DNA of 64,000 nt from Neckera pumila (Eukaryota > Streptophyta > Bryopsida > Hypnales > Neckeraceae), in assembly GCA_963969595.1 (NCBI GenBank), contig OZ018408.1, positions 49,911,022 through 49,975,021 on the forward strand, given 5' to 3'. Under the pieces are notes generated by a model that made no database searches, was not told the DNA's origin, and worked only from the letters and a program-made list of their open reading frames with translations. A program made the position numbers and the translations under genes. Positions within the stretch are counted from its first letter, which is position 1, and each line of letters opens with the position of its first letter. Of the stretch, positions 1-11,479 are shown in pieces.

Positions 1-2237
1 TTCTTGCTCTTCATCCTCATCTCCTTCATCTTCCATGTGCACTCTTGGAGTTGTGCCCACCTTTTGGGCTGGTCCTCCACTTCTCCCACTTGGGCTCATC
101 TCCAAGAGCTTGGGATCAGCTCCTCCATCCTCCAAGAAGGTCACATCTCGACTCTTGATGATGGCCTTGCTCTCCACACACATCAGCCTATACGCCTTGG
201 TTCCCTCACAATAACCAAGGAAAAGACACTTGATGCCCTTGGCATCCAACTTGGTCCTCTTCGCACTTGGAACCAATGCATAGGCAATGCACCCGAAGAT
301 GCGCATGTGAGACACATTGGGCCTAGTCCTACTCCAAGCTTCTTGGGGTGTCTTGCTTGTCAAGGCTTGTGTGTGGCATCGATTCCTTGTATAAACCGCA
401 TTCGACACCGCCTCCCCCCAAAGCTCAAACTTGAGACCTTGGGCATGAATCATGGACCTTGCCATCTCCACAATGGCGCGATTGGCACGCTCCGCCACAC
501 TGTTTTGTTGAGGAGTGTAAGGGGCTGATGGATGGTGCTCAATGCCATGGGCCTTCAAGTACTCCTCAAAGGCCTTGGACACATACTCCCCTCCATTATC
601 CGATCGCAGCACCTTCACCTTGCACTCGGATTGGGCCTCCACAAGGGCCTTCCAAGTCTCAAAACGCCCAAACACCTCACTCTTGCACTTCAGCATATAC
701 ACCCAAATCTTGCGAGAGAAATCATCAATGAAGGTCAAAAAATACCTTGCTCCTCCTATGGTTGTGGTCTTCATCGGCCCGCACACATCCAAATGCACAA
801 GCTCCAATGGCTTGGTGGCCCGAGTTGCTCCATCCTTGGGGAAGGGCTGCCTTGCTTGTTTGCCCTCAATGCACCCCTTGCACACCCTAGAACTCCAATC
901 ATGCTTGCAAGAAGAGAGGTTCAGCCCCTTCACCATGTGTTGGAGGCTCTTCATGCTCTTCACATTCAAGTGCCCAAGCCTCCTATGCCAAAGCTCCACA
1001 AGGTCTTCATGGGCTGATCCTTGGGCAACACAAGCCAAAGAAGTGCCATTCACCTTGGTGAAATGGAGGTTGTACAAATTGCCCTCACGAGGGGTTGATG
1101 CAATCACAACTCCACTTGGTGCCCTCACAATACACCCCACCCTGTTGAATTGCACTTTCAAACCTCCCAAAGACAACTTGCTCACCGAAAGCAAGTTGGC
1201 ATGCAACTTGGGGACATGGAGGGCCTCCCGGATTTGGATCCTCTTGGTCTCTCCCTTCACTTGCACCTCCACTAGGATCTCGCCCATGCCAAGGGCCTCC
1301 ACCATGCCATTGTCTCCCAAATAAATCTTCTTCCCTGAAATGGGCTGATAGGTGTGGAAGGCATCTCGATGGCTGGTCATATGTTGAGTGGCCCCCGAGT
1401 CCACAATCCAAGTGAACATGTTGGCCTTCTCCCCTCCTCCATGGGTGGCAAAGGCAAACTCCTCCTCTTCCTCCCCTTTGGAAGCTTGGTGTGCACTTTC
1501 CTTGTCTTTGGCTTGGCTGCTCCTACAATGCTTGGCAATGTGGCCCGGTTTGTTACACTTGAAGCACGTCCTTGTCTCCTTGAACGCCTTGGTGTTGCCT
1601 CCTTTGCCAAATCTTAAGACAAGGGCTGATCCCTCCCCTTGGGACTCATTTTCCTTGCGTTTGGTCATCTCATGCATCAAGCGGGCGGTCACAAACTCCA
1701 TGGTCAGCTCCTTGGTGGGCCTTGTCTCCAATGCGGTGATGAGGAACTCATAAGATGCTGGGAGGCTCTCCAGAAGGTCATCACCACATCCCCATCCGTC
1801 ACGGGCGCCTCCAAACAAGCCAACTCATCCGCAAGAGCCTTGATCTTGTTGACATGATCCAACATGTCATCCTCCTCTTGCATCTTGCTAGTGAAGAACT
1901 TGCGTCGAAGAAAGAGGATGTTGGAGAGGCTCTTGGTCTCGTGGATCTTGCAAAGGGTGGTCCATGCTTGGGCTGGTCCCTTGCAATGTCGAATGTGAGC
2001 AATTTGGCGATCCACAAGGTTGATGGCAATGAGAGCAAAGGCCTTCTTCTCCTTCCTCTCAAAGGCCTTCTTGGTCTTGGGATCCGCATCTTCACTTGGA
2101 GGCTCCTCACTCCCATCCACCACCTCCCACAAGTCCTTCTCCGCAAGGATCATCTCCATTTTGAACTTCCACATGCCAAAGTTCTCCCTATTGAACTTGT
2201 CAATGATGCGCACGCCTTCTCCTCCACTTGATGCCAT
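1..2237 (-). pseudogene. copia gag-pol, frameshifted in gag, runs off window
   Basis: The start is the ATG at 2237 (MASSGGEG...), the conserved gag start in this family; the track's longer N-terminus comes from non-ATG upstream codons. Gag encodes the UBN2-type capsid domain. A one-base deletion near 1754, found by comparing the same stretch with the copy at 12-16 kb, shifts the frame before the zinc knuckle. The downstream frame carries the CX2CX4HX4C knuckle, the DSGATQHM protease motif, the LWHRRLGHLN pre-integrase motif and integrase, and appears open to base 1. Sequence is otherwise almost identical to the other family A copies, so the disabling change looks recent. Confidence 0.85.
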
Positions 2238-2689
2238 GGTGAAGCACCTCCCACTTGTTGGCAGCACCCCAAGTGTCTTGGAGAGTTGACAAACTCAATT
2301 CAACCTCCAAACAATCCCTTGGAAGCCAATTGGGCTGAAATGGCACCAATCAGCCCTTCCAGGGCCCTTCCAATATTCTCCAAAACCCTAAGAACGACCA
2401 AACACTTCTCACAAGTGCATCACCTCATTTCAACACGAATTCAGCCCCTAATGAAGCTCAAAGCCACCACATGGACACCATGGGCTAGTGCTACTTCCAA
2501 TCAGCAAGCAACCTCACAATGCTCCTCACATTAGGGTACTCCACCCTACAAGGAGCTCAAGACGTGCAATCAGCCCTAGATGGAAGCTACTACTCACAAT
2601 GAGCACCTCAAGGATAACAATTGGCCTCCAACACCCCTAGTTGGATCACCAAATCACCAAGGAACCCTAATTGGCTCTCAATTACTCCA

Positions 2690-2965
2690 CAAAGCTCATA
2701 AGGGCACAAATCAGCCCTCTCTCACTCACAAGGACACAAATCAGTCCTCTCTCACTCACAAGGGCACAAATCAGCCCTCACACACTCACAAGGGCACAAT
2801 ACAGCCCTCTCTCACTCACAAGGGCACAAATCAGCCCTCACTCACTCACAAGGGCTTAAATTAGCCCTCTAAGGTTCACAATGTCCACTAATTTGCCTCA
2901 CTCACTCACAAGGGCACTAATCAGCCCTCAATGGATGGCAAACACCTCAAGCAACTCAATGATGC
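2690..2965. repeat. ~30 bp minisatellite in copia A leader
   Basis: A 30 bp unit containing AAGGGCACAAATCAGCCCTC followed by a TCACTCAC-type spacer is repeated about six times with point changes. It lies in the untranslated leader between LTR and gag. The same array recurs with different unit numbers at about 16529-16765, 17460-17570 (inverted) and 25018-25130. ORFs across it (THKGTNQPSL repeats) are by-products of the repeat and not genes. Confidence 0.85.
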
Positions 2966-3624
2966 TTTCAAGGCTCACAAAGGACTCTTACTAGATTGCA
3001 ATTGCCACAATCACAACCAACAATGCACCCAAGTGCACAATCAGCCCACAATGGCTCCAAATGTACACTTCTAAGCACAAACTCAAATATGGAGCATGCA
3101 ACCAGCCCTAATTAGGTCTGATTACTACCATAAGCAACCTCTCACCGAAATGTACTCAAAACCTCACAAATCAGCCAACAAAAAGCCCCAAAAGAATTTT
3201 TTTTTTTTAAAATGCACTTCAAAGCTTTCTTTTGAAAAATGACTCACACCATATGGTTTGTAGGTGACAAAGTGACAAATGGCTGGTTGCTCCTCCAAGC
3301 TCCAAGATCTCCTCCAAATGATTTGAATTTCTCCCTCAAGCGCAACTCCAAGTACGTGGGTCCATAACCTATTGAGATTACAATATAGTGAATGGAAGAA
3401 AGGCTTTACTTAGATGGTAGGAAGATACAAACACCCATGAGTGGGCTGATCTTATTCTAGAAGCCTTTCATAGTTATCCACAAACCATGTGGGATAACTA
3501 AACACTATGGGCTGCCTTTGACTATGAGCAATACCCAATGAACTCTAAGACTAGCTAAGTGTCTAATGCTACTCCTAGGGCTGAATGTACATGGTCTACA
3601 CTAATATGTACATGTTCTTCAACA

Positions 3625-4589
3625 TGGGCCACATTGTGCGCTACAAGGCAAGATTGGTGGCCAAGGGGTATTCCCAAGTAGAAGAAGTGGACTTTAATGA
3701 GACCTTTGCTCCCGTGGCCAAGCTTTGCACTATTCGGTGCGCGAAGGGGATAGAGGTGTTGAAGCGCTTCAACATGGAGGGGTGCAAATCCATTAGCATT
3801 CCTCTTGATGTGAAGGAGAAGATTGCAAAGCTCACAGTGAGGAGTATGAAGGTGTCAAAGCAAAAATGCAAGAGGTGCCATACAAAGCTGCGATGGGGAG
3901 CTTAATATTTGCAATGATAGCCACAAAGCCTAACCTTGCATTTGCCGTGAATGTGGTGAGCCAACATATGGCCCAAAGGGTTCTCAAGCATTGGACAATG
4001 GCCAAGAGAATCATGCAATATCTCCAAGCTACTTAGGAGGCGAATGGTCCTTGGAGGCAAGAGCTTTGCATTGATGGGCTTTTGTGATGCCGATTGGATT
4101 GGAGATGCAAGTGATAGGAGGTCGACAACGGACTATGTATCTATGCTTGGAGAAGGTGCCATCTCGTGGAATTCCAAGCAACAATCCACCATTGCCTTGT
4201 CTACTATTGAGGCAGAGTACATGGTCATTAGCCAATGCACGAGGGAGGCCATGTGGTTAAGGCAACTCATGAGTGATGTTGGATTTGAGCAAGAGAAGAG
4301 CACACATATCATGTGTGACAATTAAGGCGCCATTTCCTTGGTTAAGAATCCAATTCATCACTCTCGGAGCAAACACATTGACATTCAACACCATTTCATT
4401 CGTGAAGAAGTTGAAAGTGATGTGATTGAGATGAGGTATATTCCTACGGAGCGCATGGTGGCAGATGTGCTTACCAAATCGCTTGGAAAGCCTTGACGAA
4501 GATCTTTGTAAGGAGCCTTGACGAAGCCTTGACAAAGATCTTTGTAAAGAGATGGGTTTGACATTGTTTGGCAACAAACAAAGTGGGAG
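3625..4589 (+). pseudogene. copia family B reverse transcriptase-RNase H remnant
   Basis: Begins abruptly in reverse transcriptase at GHIVRYKARLVAKGYSQ and continues to FAPVAKLCTIRC. It then jumps to VLKRFNMEGCKS, so the catalytic YVDD part of RT is deleted. RNase H follows in shifted frames: FCDADWIGD, a stretch with IALSTIEAEYM, then HSRSKHIDIQ and ADVLTKSLGKP. Stops lie at about 4035 and 4323, and several frameshifts are present. It is clearly more diverged than family A. The missing 5' half is expected left of the window, beyond the family A element inserted at 3624. Confidence 0.85.
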
Positions 4590-4850
4590 TGTTGAAGGAA
4601 GTGCGTAGTATGGTTTAGATGGTTTGTAGGAGCTCCTAGTATATGCTGACCTTAGTTGGATGTTGTAGGAGCTCATACCATGGGCCGACCTTAGTTAGAT
4701 GTTATTAGTAGCCAAACTAATGGGCATTAGAGAGGGCAGGCCTTGTAGTGGTGATATAACCTATATGGTTAGTCATAGCACTTGGTGGTGGAGTAGTATA
4801 AGAAATCAACCCCTAGCATGGGCTTGAAGCCCCTTTCTCACCCTTGTTTG
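4590..4850 (+). repeat. 3' LTR of copia family B, right edge uncertain
   Basis: A polypurine tract (AAAGTGGGAG) ends at 4589 and is followed by TGTTGAAGGAAG, the same TGTTGAAG start as the family A LTR. That identifies the 3' LTR start. The end is not defined because no partner LTR is visible; 4850 is only an estimate. Confidence 0.6.
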
Positions 4851-5085
4851 CAATACCCCTTCATAGGTATAGATTATGTTGGTGTTCTTTTCCTCAAAAG
4901 AAGTGGCAATCGTTGGATGACTTTGGCCAAACTATCTCAAGAATCAAGCAATGGACTACAAAGTTGCTCCATGTTTGGATGGAATACCATTACCAAATCG
5001 TAGTGGCTAAACTTGGTAATTTCTTTTGTTTATCAATGCAACTTTGCGTAGGCCTTTGACATGGAGTGTCTGTTGATCCTCTAAG
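4851..5085. other. short interval without recognisable gene
   Basis: Short overlapping plus-strand frames here show no family motif and shift against each other. It may be LTR remainder or the flank of the kinase-like remnant. Confidence 0.4.
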
Positions 5086-6760
5086 CTATTGGACCCACCG
5101 CATATTCCTCCAATTTATGTAATAAATTGGGAATGATTTCCACATTTGCATCTCTTCTATGCAAAAATGCAATACTTGGGTCCACCCACTCAAAGCTTCT
5201 TCCTTGTCATTTGCAGATGTTAATGGATACAAGGATTTTATTTGTTTGGTACGTACAACAGTCATGCCCCAATTACAAAATCCAATGTCAGAAAAGTGAA
5301 ACATAATGTTGCCTAGAGAAATATCATTATGTAGATGTCCAGCAACATGCACGGCATTCATAATGTACATTAATGCCCATGCAAGCTTTGTGCGCTTTAT
5401 CCTCCATCAATCGAGACAAAAAACTCAATTCACCTCTTCGGGCGTTGGTTTTGAATAAGCCAACCGAACAAATAAGGTAGAACCACCCATTCCCAATGAG
5501 GGAGCCATGACCATCATGTAGGTTATTACAATTTTCAATTGAGGCTGTAAACAAATTCCAATCAAAGTTTGGAATGCCTTGGAATGTGTTTTTTTCTCCT
5601 TTTAAAAGTTGGGACTAATGAGGTCATCACACATGTTTTGAAGTGCATAGCAAGTAGTTGAAAAGAAGTAGGAAGTAGGAAGTGGCAACGTAGTTCTTCT
5701 ATGATTGGAATAAGAAGACTCTAGATGTTGGCTATAGGTTCAAAACACTTTTTGGCTCCCAGAATTCATAGTAATTTCAATTTCAGCAATAAAGTTACAA
5801 AAAATTTACAATCCGAATATTTCTTATCCCTTTACATAATACACAATTTCCACTACCTCACACTCCTTGTCATCTGTTTTGAAATTGCTTAAGTGATTGG
5901 ATATGGGAGGTTCTACTTCATGTCGTCTGGATAATCATTATCTAAGTTCAACATTTGATGCACTGTTTTGTTGTTCCACCAATATGAGTACCCTTCATTG
6001 TTTGTTACATGGACTACAACAAACTGTATAACTCCATTATATAGAATCCTCACTGCTATTGACTTGTTTTGGTGTTTCAACTTCACGAGTTTAGGTTGTA
6101 TGCGTTGTTGGTGGAATATCTTTGATGCAAACTCCCAAAATGCAGGTATCTCAAGACATCCTTCAATTCAAAGTTTCAAACCTTTCGAATTGTTGCATAC
6201 ATGTCCTTCATGACTTTGTTATCTTGTGGAATCAACCTTGTTGATTTTGGAAGCACTATGAGATGCCGTCACCCCCTCAACAATTCTGGAACTCTCTCAT
6301 TGCTATTCCACCAAACCAATGACCCTTGCCTATTCCATCTCTTAGCAAATGGAGCACACCTTTCAATAAATAAGTCAGCTTTGAGAATGACTTGCTCAAA
6401 GTTTTCATCATTTGCATGGTGGTGCTTGCCATATTTTTCTAAAGTCACCTTGGCATTCCAAAATGCATTGTTCACCATGTTTGCCAAGAATTTGTTGAAG
6501 CGTTTCTTGTCCATCTGATGCCTCTATTTTGGAACGTTGAAGGCATCTAAGATCTTCTACATTGTGTCATCTTTGAATTTTTATAGGCACTCGTCTTGGT
6601 ATCTAACGTATTTGCTATCAGGGACATTGTGGTTTCCAACATATAAATTTTGACAATCAATTTAGTCAAAATTGCTTTGAGAGCATCCAAAGAAATTTTT
6701 CTAGCTCGTGCAATGTCTGATACCATTTGCTTGCCATTCACTGCCTTCTTTAATTGGTCA
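5086..6760 (-). pseudogene. eroded kinase-like gene remnant
   Basis: Minus-strand frames broken by stops and shifts carry protein-like segments. The clearest, at about 5260-5380, reads HVAGHLHNDISLGNIMF followed by IGFCNWGM. This resembles a protein-kinase catalytic loop (H-x-D-x-x-x-x-N, with HND for HRD) and a degenerate metal-binding DxG-like motif. A one-base shift near 5370 joins it to the preceding SRLMEDKAHKA segment. Upstream pieces at 6269-6514 and 6547-6741 have no family I recognise and are assigned here only by strand and proximity. It cannot be functional as it stands. The kinase resemblance rests on this one motif region. Confidence 0.4.
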
Positions 6761-6859
6761 TCTTACTGAACTCTACTATAGATAAATATTTTGAAAACTT
6801 GAATTTGAACTTGCGGTTTCACTTCAAACCCCTGCCTTCCCTAAGAGAAGAATCAGTTA

Positions 6860-7389
6860 AGGATGAATCACCAAGCTCTCCCACTCACTCTTGCAAAATG
6901 CAAAGAAGAAGGCAAAATTAAGGGTCAAATGGGGCATCCGCCCCTCTATAGTTGGCAAACAAGTTCTTCGCATCCAACGAATCGGGCGACCCCTACAAGT
7001 CGTTTGGCGATTGTGCATCTCCTTAAGACCATCCAATCAGGTGGTTGCGAGAAGGCCGTCTGGTCACCGACGGGTCAAACGGCCTTATCAAATGGGTTAG
7101 ACGACGAGTCAAATGGGGAATGAATCATCATCAATGAGGCAGGTTAGATGGCGCGTCAAAGGGCCTCATTGAATGGGTCAGACAGTAGGTTAGACAAGAA
7201 GTTGGGGGGATTAGATGAGGAGTCGGCTGAGTTGAACAGGAAGTATTGGGGTTGGACGGGTGAACCAGGGTTGACAAGATGCTACGTCCCAAGCAAAATT
7301 ACGTCCATTTTTGGGACGTTCGAATGTTCGGACATTCGGACGTTTGGACATTAGGACATCCAAACGTTGCGTTCGCTGTCGCATAATTT
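6860..7389. other. GC-richer segment without gene, flank of hairpin-repeat array
   Basis: Base composition is higher in GC than the surroundings, with many short GTCAAACGG/GTTAGACG-like and GGACATTCGGACGTTTGGACAT-like redundancies. Short ORFs are not supported. It grades into the GTCCGTCCGCC-rich array that follows and probably belongs to the same repeat. Confidence 0.4.
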
Positions 7390-8285
7390 TAACGGACGGA
7401 CGGCTTATTATAGCAGAAGGCGATATACAGCCACCTCGTCGACCTCAACTGCTCCGTTTGATGGTCCGTCCGCCTTGAACAACACCCCGACTGACGCCCC
7501 ATCTGACCCAACCGATGGTCCAACCGCCCTATCCGCCGTCCGTCCACCGAGCAGTCCGCCGTTCGTCTGTTGGTGTACATCTTATAATATACCATTAGAA
7601 AGGTATTGTCAAGAGCTTTCCAATGGTATATTATGCGTCCAATTTGGCCAAAAACTCTGACGATGGGACCCTTCTAAAGATTGGGGTCTCCTAAGCCGTC
7701 CACCAATTTGTAGTCCGCCCAATCGTCCGACTGTCTGCCCATCCGTCCGCTATTATGTGCTTTATAATATACCATTAGAAAGGTGTTGTCAAGAGCTTTT
7801 CAATGGTATGTTATGCGTTCAATTTGGCCAAAAACTCCGACGATGGGACCCTTCCAAAGATTAGGGTCCACCAAGCCGTCCGCCAGTATGTAGTCCGCCC
7901 AGCCATCCAACTATCCGTCCGCTTGTTTGCTCATTCGTCTATTATAATGTGCTTTATAGTATACCATTAGAAAGGTATTGTCAAGAGCTTTTCAATGGTA
8001 TATTATGCGCCTGATTTGGCCAAAAGCTCCAACAGTGGGATCCATCCAAAGATTGGGGTCCGCCACGCCGTCCGCCCAGCCGTCCAACTATCTGCATGTC
8101 CGTCGTCCTTCCGTTGTTGTGTGCTTCATAATATACCATTGGAAAGGTATTTCATTGAGAGCTTTCCAATGGTATATCAAGCATCCAATTTGGCCCAAAA
8201 CTCCGATAGTGGGACCCTTTCAAAGATTAGAGTCCGTTAGTCGTCCGCCCTGTCCGCCCCGTCCTCTCAATGACTACTTGCTTGT
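7390..8285 (+). repeat. tandem array of hairpin-bearing ~180 bp repeat, left arm
   Basis: Four units start near 7581, 7761, 7953 and 8125 (spacings about 180, 192 and 172). Each contains ATAATATACCATTAGAAAGG, then a 12-13 base loop, then CTTTCCAATGGTATATTAT, so each unit carries a ~19 bp perfect or near-perfect hairpin. This is followed by CCAATTTGGCC, GTGGGACCC and a stretch rich in GTCCGTCCGCC. ORFs through it are artefacts. Inverted copies lie at 11480-12047. Confidence 0.85.
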
Positions 8286-8387
8286 CTACCTAGCCGTCTG
8301 CTTCTACTAAAACATTGGATTCTAAAAAGCATATATTTGCTTTCAAAGATTCCTATTCAATGCTACTAGCATCTAATGAAACATTAA

Positions 8388-9313
8388 CCCTTAAAGGACC
8401 AAGGTGATTTTCCTATCAAAAAACACTCAAAATTGTCATTTCTATTGCGAAGAGAAAAGAGCTTTAAAAGTTGTTTTTTCTTGCACATTCAACCGTAAGA
8501 TCTTATACTTAACTAGTTTATGAACATGTAAAAGAAATTTTAGAAACTTTTACCATGTAGATTGCAAGATATATGCATTTAAAGTGAAGAATACAAGTTT
8601 TTGTGCACCTTGCTTGACTAGATTTTTTGGCTTTGAGTCTTTTTAGTTCAAATTTTTTGCACTATGGACTTTGATTTCCTATTTTTTTAAATTAAGTAGT
8701 TGAGTTAGGAATCTCTTAAAAAAATTTAGGATAAAAGCACTTAATTTTCACTCATTAAAAAATTGTTGAGTAGAAGTGGGTTCAAGATTGATGAAATAAC
8801 TAAATTGTTAATAGCTTTTTGATGGAATTGAATCACAATAATCCCATCGGTGAGATTGTTCTAGAAAAAAAGTCTAACCTTGTCTAACAATTTTTTTGAA
8901 AAATTCTAAAATTGCATTGAAAACAAATTCTACAAGTTATTTTTTCAAGAAGATGCTTAAATTGCCCAAAAAACTAAGATTGTCCATAACTTTCTCATTA
9001 CTAGTCCAAATTGAATGATACAAAGCTTCACATGTAGACAAAAATATAATCTTTGGGAAAAAATTTGGAAAAAACTTAGTTTGACTTTTTGTGATTTTTT
9101 TTGTGCTGCTCGCCAAACTCCAATTTTGCTTATTGTGCCATAACTTTTTCTCTCAGGCATCGATTAAATTAAAAAATATATACATATTCACAAAGCTCTT
9201 GCACAAAATACACAACCTCAAAAAATCCCCAAAAAATATTATTAAAAATTGAGACAGTAGGAACCTACCCGGACCCGAGTTGCCTTCCAAGGGGACAAAT
9301 GGTCCTTTAGGGA
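8388..9313 (+). mobile_element. TTAA-bounded terminal-inverted-repeat element, copy 1 (926 bp)
   Basis: TTAA at 8384-8387 is followed by CCCTTAAAGGACCAAGG. The right end reads TGGTCCTTTAGGGA followed by TTAA at 9314-9317. The ends are inverted repeats, and the interior is non-coding and AT-rich. Copies with matching interiors lie at 28531-29451, 36780-37695, 46757-47406 (reverse) and up to 57405. TTAA duplication with ends starting CCC is the pattern of piggyBac-class transposons. No transposase is visible, so this would be a non-autonomous member. Confidence 0.75.
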
Positions 9314-9317
9314 TTAA

Positions 9318-11479
9318 TGTATGCAAGAAAGGGTCATTGAATTTATTTTTCAACAAATTAAAACCTACACAAAATAGTGAAACTAGGTTGCCTTGTTAAT
9401 TAGGATGCCTTATCTGAGATAATTTACCTCATTGATCAATGCTTGTTCCACATGGAGGTGCATGCCACTCTCTACACTAAATCTTGAATTGGTGCACAAA
9501 TCTATGCCATACACATGGCTTTAAATTGAATGCATCATTGCACAAAAGCTGTGAATATTTCTATAGTATGGATTGTCAAGAAATTGATATGGGACAACCT
9601 AATTTCACTATTTTGTGTACAATCTACATCCTATACCCTAAACTCTATACCCTAAATCCTATATTCTAAAAACCAAAATTTTGAATCTTACAATAATAAC
9701 CAAAAACATTGGTGCAATGTGCGGAATATGTTTGACCTTCAATCCTTTTTAAATGTCATTATCAAAATATACTACATATAAACCTCACAAATTTATTCAT
9801 TTATGTTTTCAATGTGGTCCTTGTTTTCTTTATCAATTATTATGTGCCAATGTAGTAATGTACAATGTGGAACATGCAACTATAACTTCAAGTATTCCTT
9901 TAAGTTTTATTGTAAAATACATTGATAGTTTGAAACACCAAGGTATACATAGTACAAGCAATTGTATTAGCTTATTATTCTATTAGAAGATGCTACTAAA
10001 ATGCTTTAAGCACTTCAATGAAATTTAATGTAGTTTAATGTAGCTCAAGATTAAATATTGCATTCACACGACAAAAAAATAATTAATGTTATTTTCCTAT
10101 ACCCTTTATATATATATATATATATATATATATGCATCCTAATTTACAAACCATCAACAATATATCCCATACCAAAAATATTGGTGCTTTGGTAGTCAAG
10201 AAGGTGATTGATCTTAAATATGATGACCCCTCATATACGACAATTATGGACCTCATTTATGTACTTCTACATTATAAATGATATCATTAATTCATATTGG
10301 TGTAATATGCAAATGCGAAAGTGTGAAACGTGCAATCCTGATTTGAAGAGGATTTGAACTTAGGCCTTAAGGTGCATGCCAAATTCAAGGGATTAGTATT
10401 ATTATATTACAACTATACAAGCAAGTTTATAATTTTTTTAGATGGTGCTATATTGGAGAAATGAATAATCACACATGTCCACGTGAGCTCATTAATCTTT
10501 TCAAGACCAAATATGTATATTATGTAATATTCATTGATTTTTCAAAACAACTGCGTTTTAGAGATTCAAAAGGAATTATGGATTTTATTGGAATAAATCA
10601 ATAGATTTTCATTGAACAAAGAAAAATGCTTACATGCTTGTGATTTAAATATGATGGCATTGAATATCATTTAAATAAATAATCAGTACTTGTATTTTAA
10701 AATATTTTATTATAGTGAATCTTATGAATCTATTCAAAGTTCTGGATAGAACATTAGATTTGTAATAAGGACTCTTAGAAATATTGGGTGATTCTTGGTC
10801 CTAAACTAGTTTATAATTTTTTTGATTGTGAATCATTCTAAGAATCAAGGGTGGGTATGCCAGCCATATATTACCCACCATAATAAAGGACTCACTCTAC
10901 CTTAGGCAATGAATATGCATTGTGGATTTTTTCAAAATTTTATGGCATACGTTTTAACATGTATTAATGTCATCACACCTAATTTTACACAATATCACTT
11001 TGTAGTATAGGTACCTTGAAACTAACAATTGAGGCAAGTATGTCATATTTTAATGATTACAAGTAGATATAATCTCAAAAAATAGTTTAATTAATTTCAC
11101 AAGGAAATTTCAATACTACTATAAATATCAACTAATGTGACCAAAGGCATTAGCATAAATAGAATTATAAATGTATGCCACAAACTTATAAATTAAGAAA
11201 TGTGGTAACAGTAAGAAATTGTGTATATACAAATTGTTTTATAGAAAGTTATATAATCAATCAACAATCTTGGAGATTACAATATTGATTGAATTGAAAG
11301 AAGGAAAACTATATGGTTAGACTCTTAGTAATATTTACTAGTCAAGCATACTAAGACTTTAATAATACAATTGCAAGCAAGCCACTTGTGTTTTTTGAAT
11401 AATGACCAATTTGATCTTTTTAGGTGAAGATAAGAACTCCAAGAGTGTTGAAGATTACAAGAATTAAAATAATGGCTAG
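9318..11479. other. AT-rich interval without gene
   Basis: No ORF with family motifs and no exon-like stretch seen. It holds a degenerate run of CCCTAAA-like words near 9628-9680 and a TA microsatellite near 10107-10133. It is enclosed by the two opposite hairpin-repeat arrays. Confidence 0.6.
10107..10133. repeat. (TA)n microsatellite
   Basis: About 13 uninterrupted TA dinucleotides. Confidence 0.9.

Larger units (their letters stand above)
1..3624 (-). mobile_element. Ty1/copia retrotransposon, family A copy 1, 5' portion
   Basis: Reading on the minus strand from 3624, the element begins with TGTTGAAGAACATG, the same LTR start found at 17459, 25821 and 22078. About 1.4 kb of LTR and leader follows, then gag at 2237, then pol running off the left edge of the window. 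Only the 5' part is present, ending between integrase and reverse transcriptase. The LTR/leader boundary cannot be fixed, because no complete LTR pair exists in the window and I see no standard initiator-Met primer-binding site. The edge at 3624 is sharp: the next base belongs to another copia element, so copy 1 appears to have inserted into that older element. Confidence 0.9.

Noticed and set aside
542..1324. Long ORFs on the strand opposite copia gag-pol (also at 14249, 18939, 22860)
   Set aside because: They recur wherever the family occurs and are antisense shadows of the gag-pol frame.
2580..2864. THKGTNQPSL-repeat ORFs at 2580, 16410, 17431 and 24899
   Set aside because: Translation of the leader minisatellite in untranslated retroelement sequence.
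7390..8285. CRISPR-like array
   Set aside because: The repeats are long, diverged and hairpin-bearing in a plant genome, with no short identical repeats or unique spacers of CRISPR size.
7978..8310. 110-codon ORF in the hairpin array
   Set aside because: Reads across tandem repeats and has no independent support.
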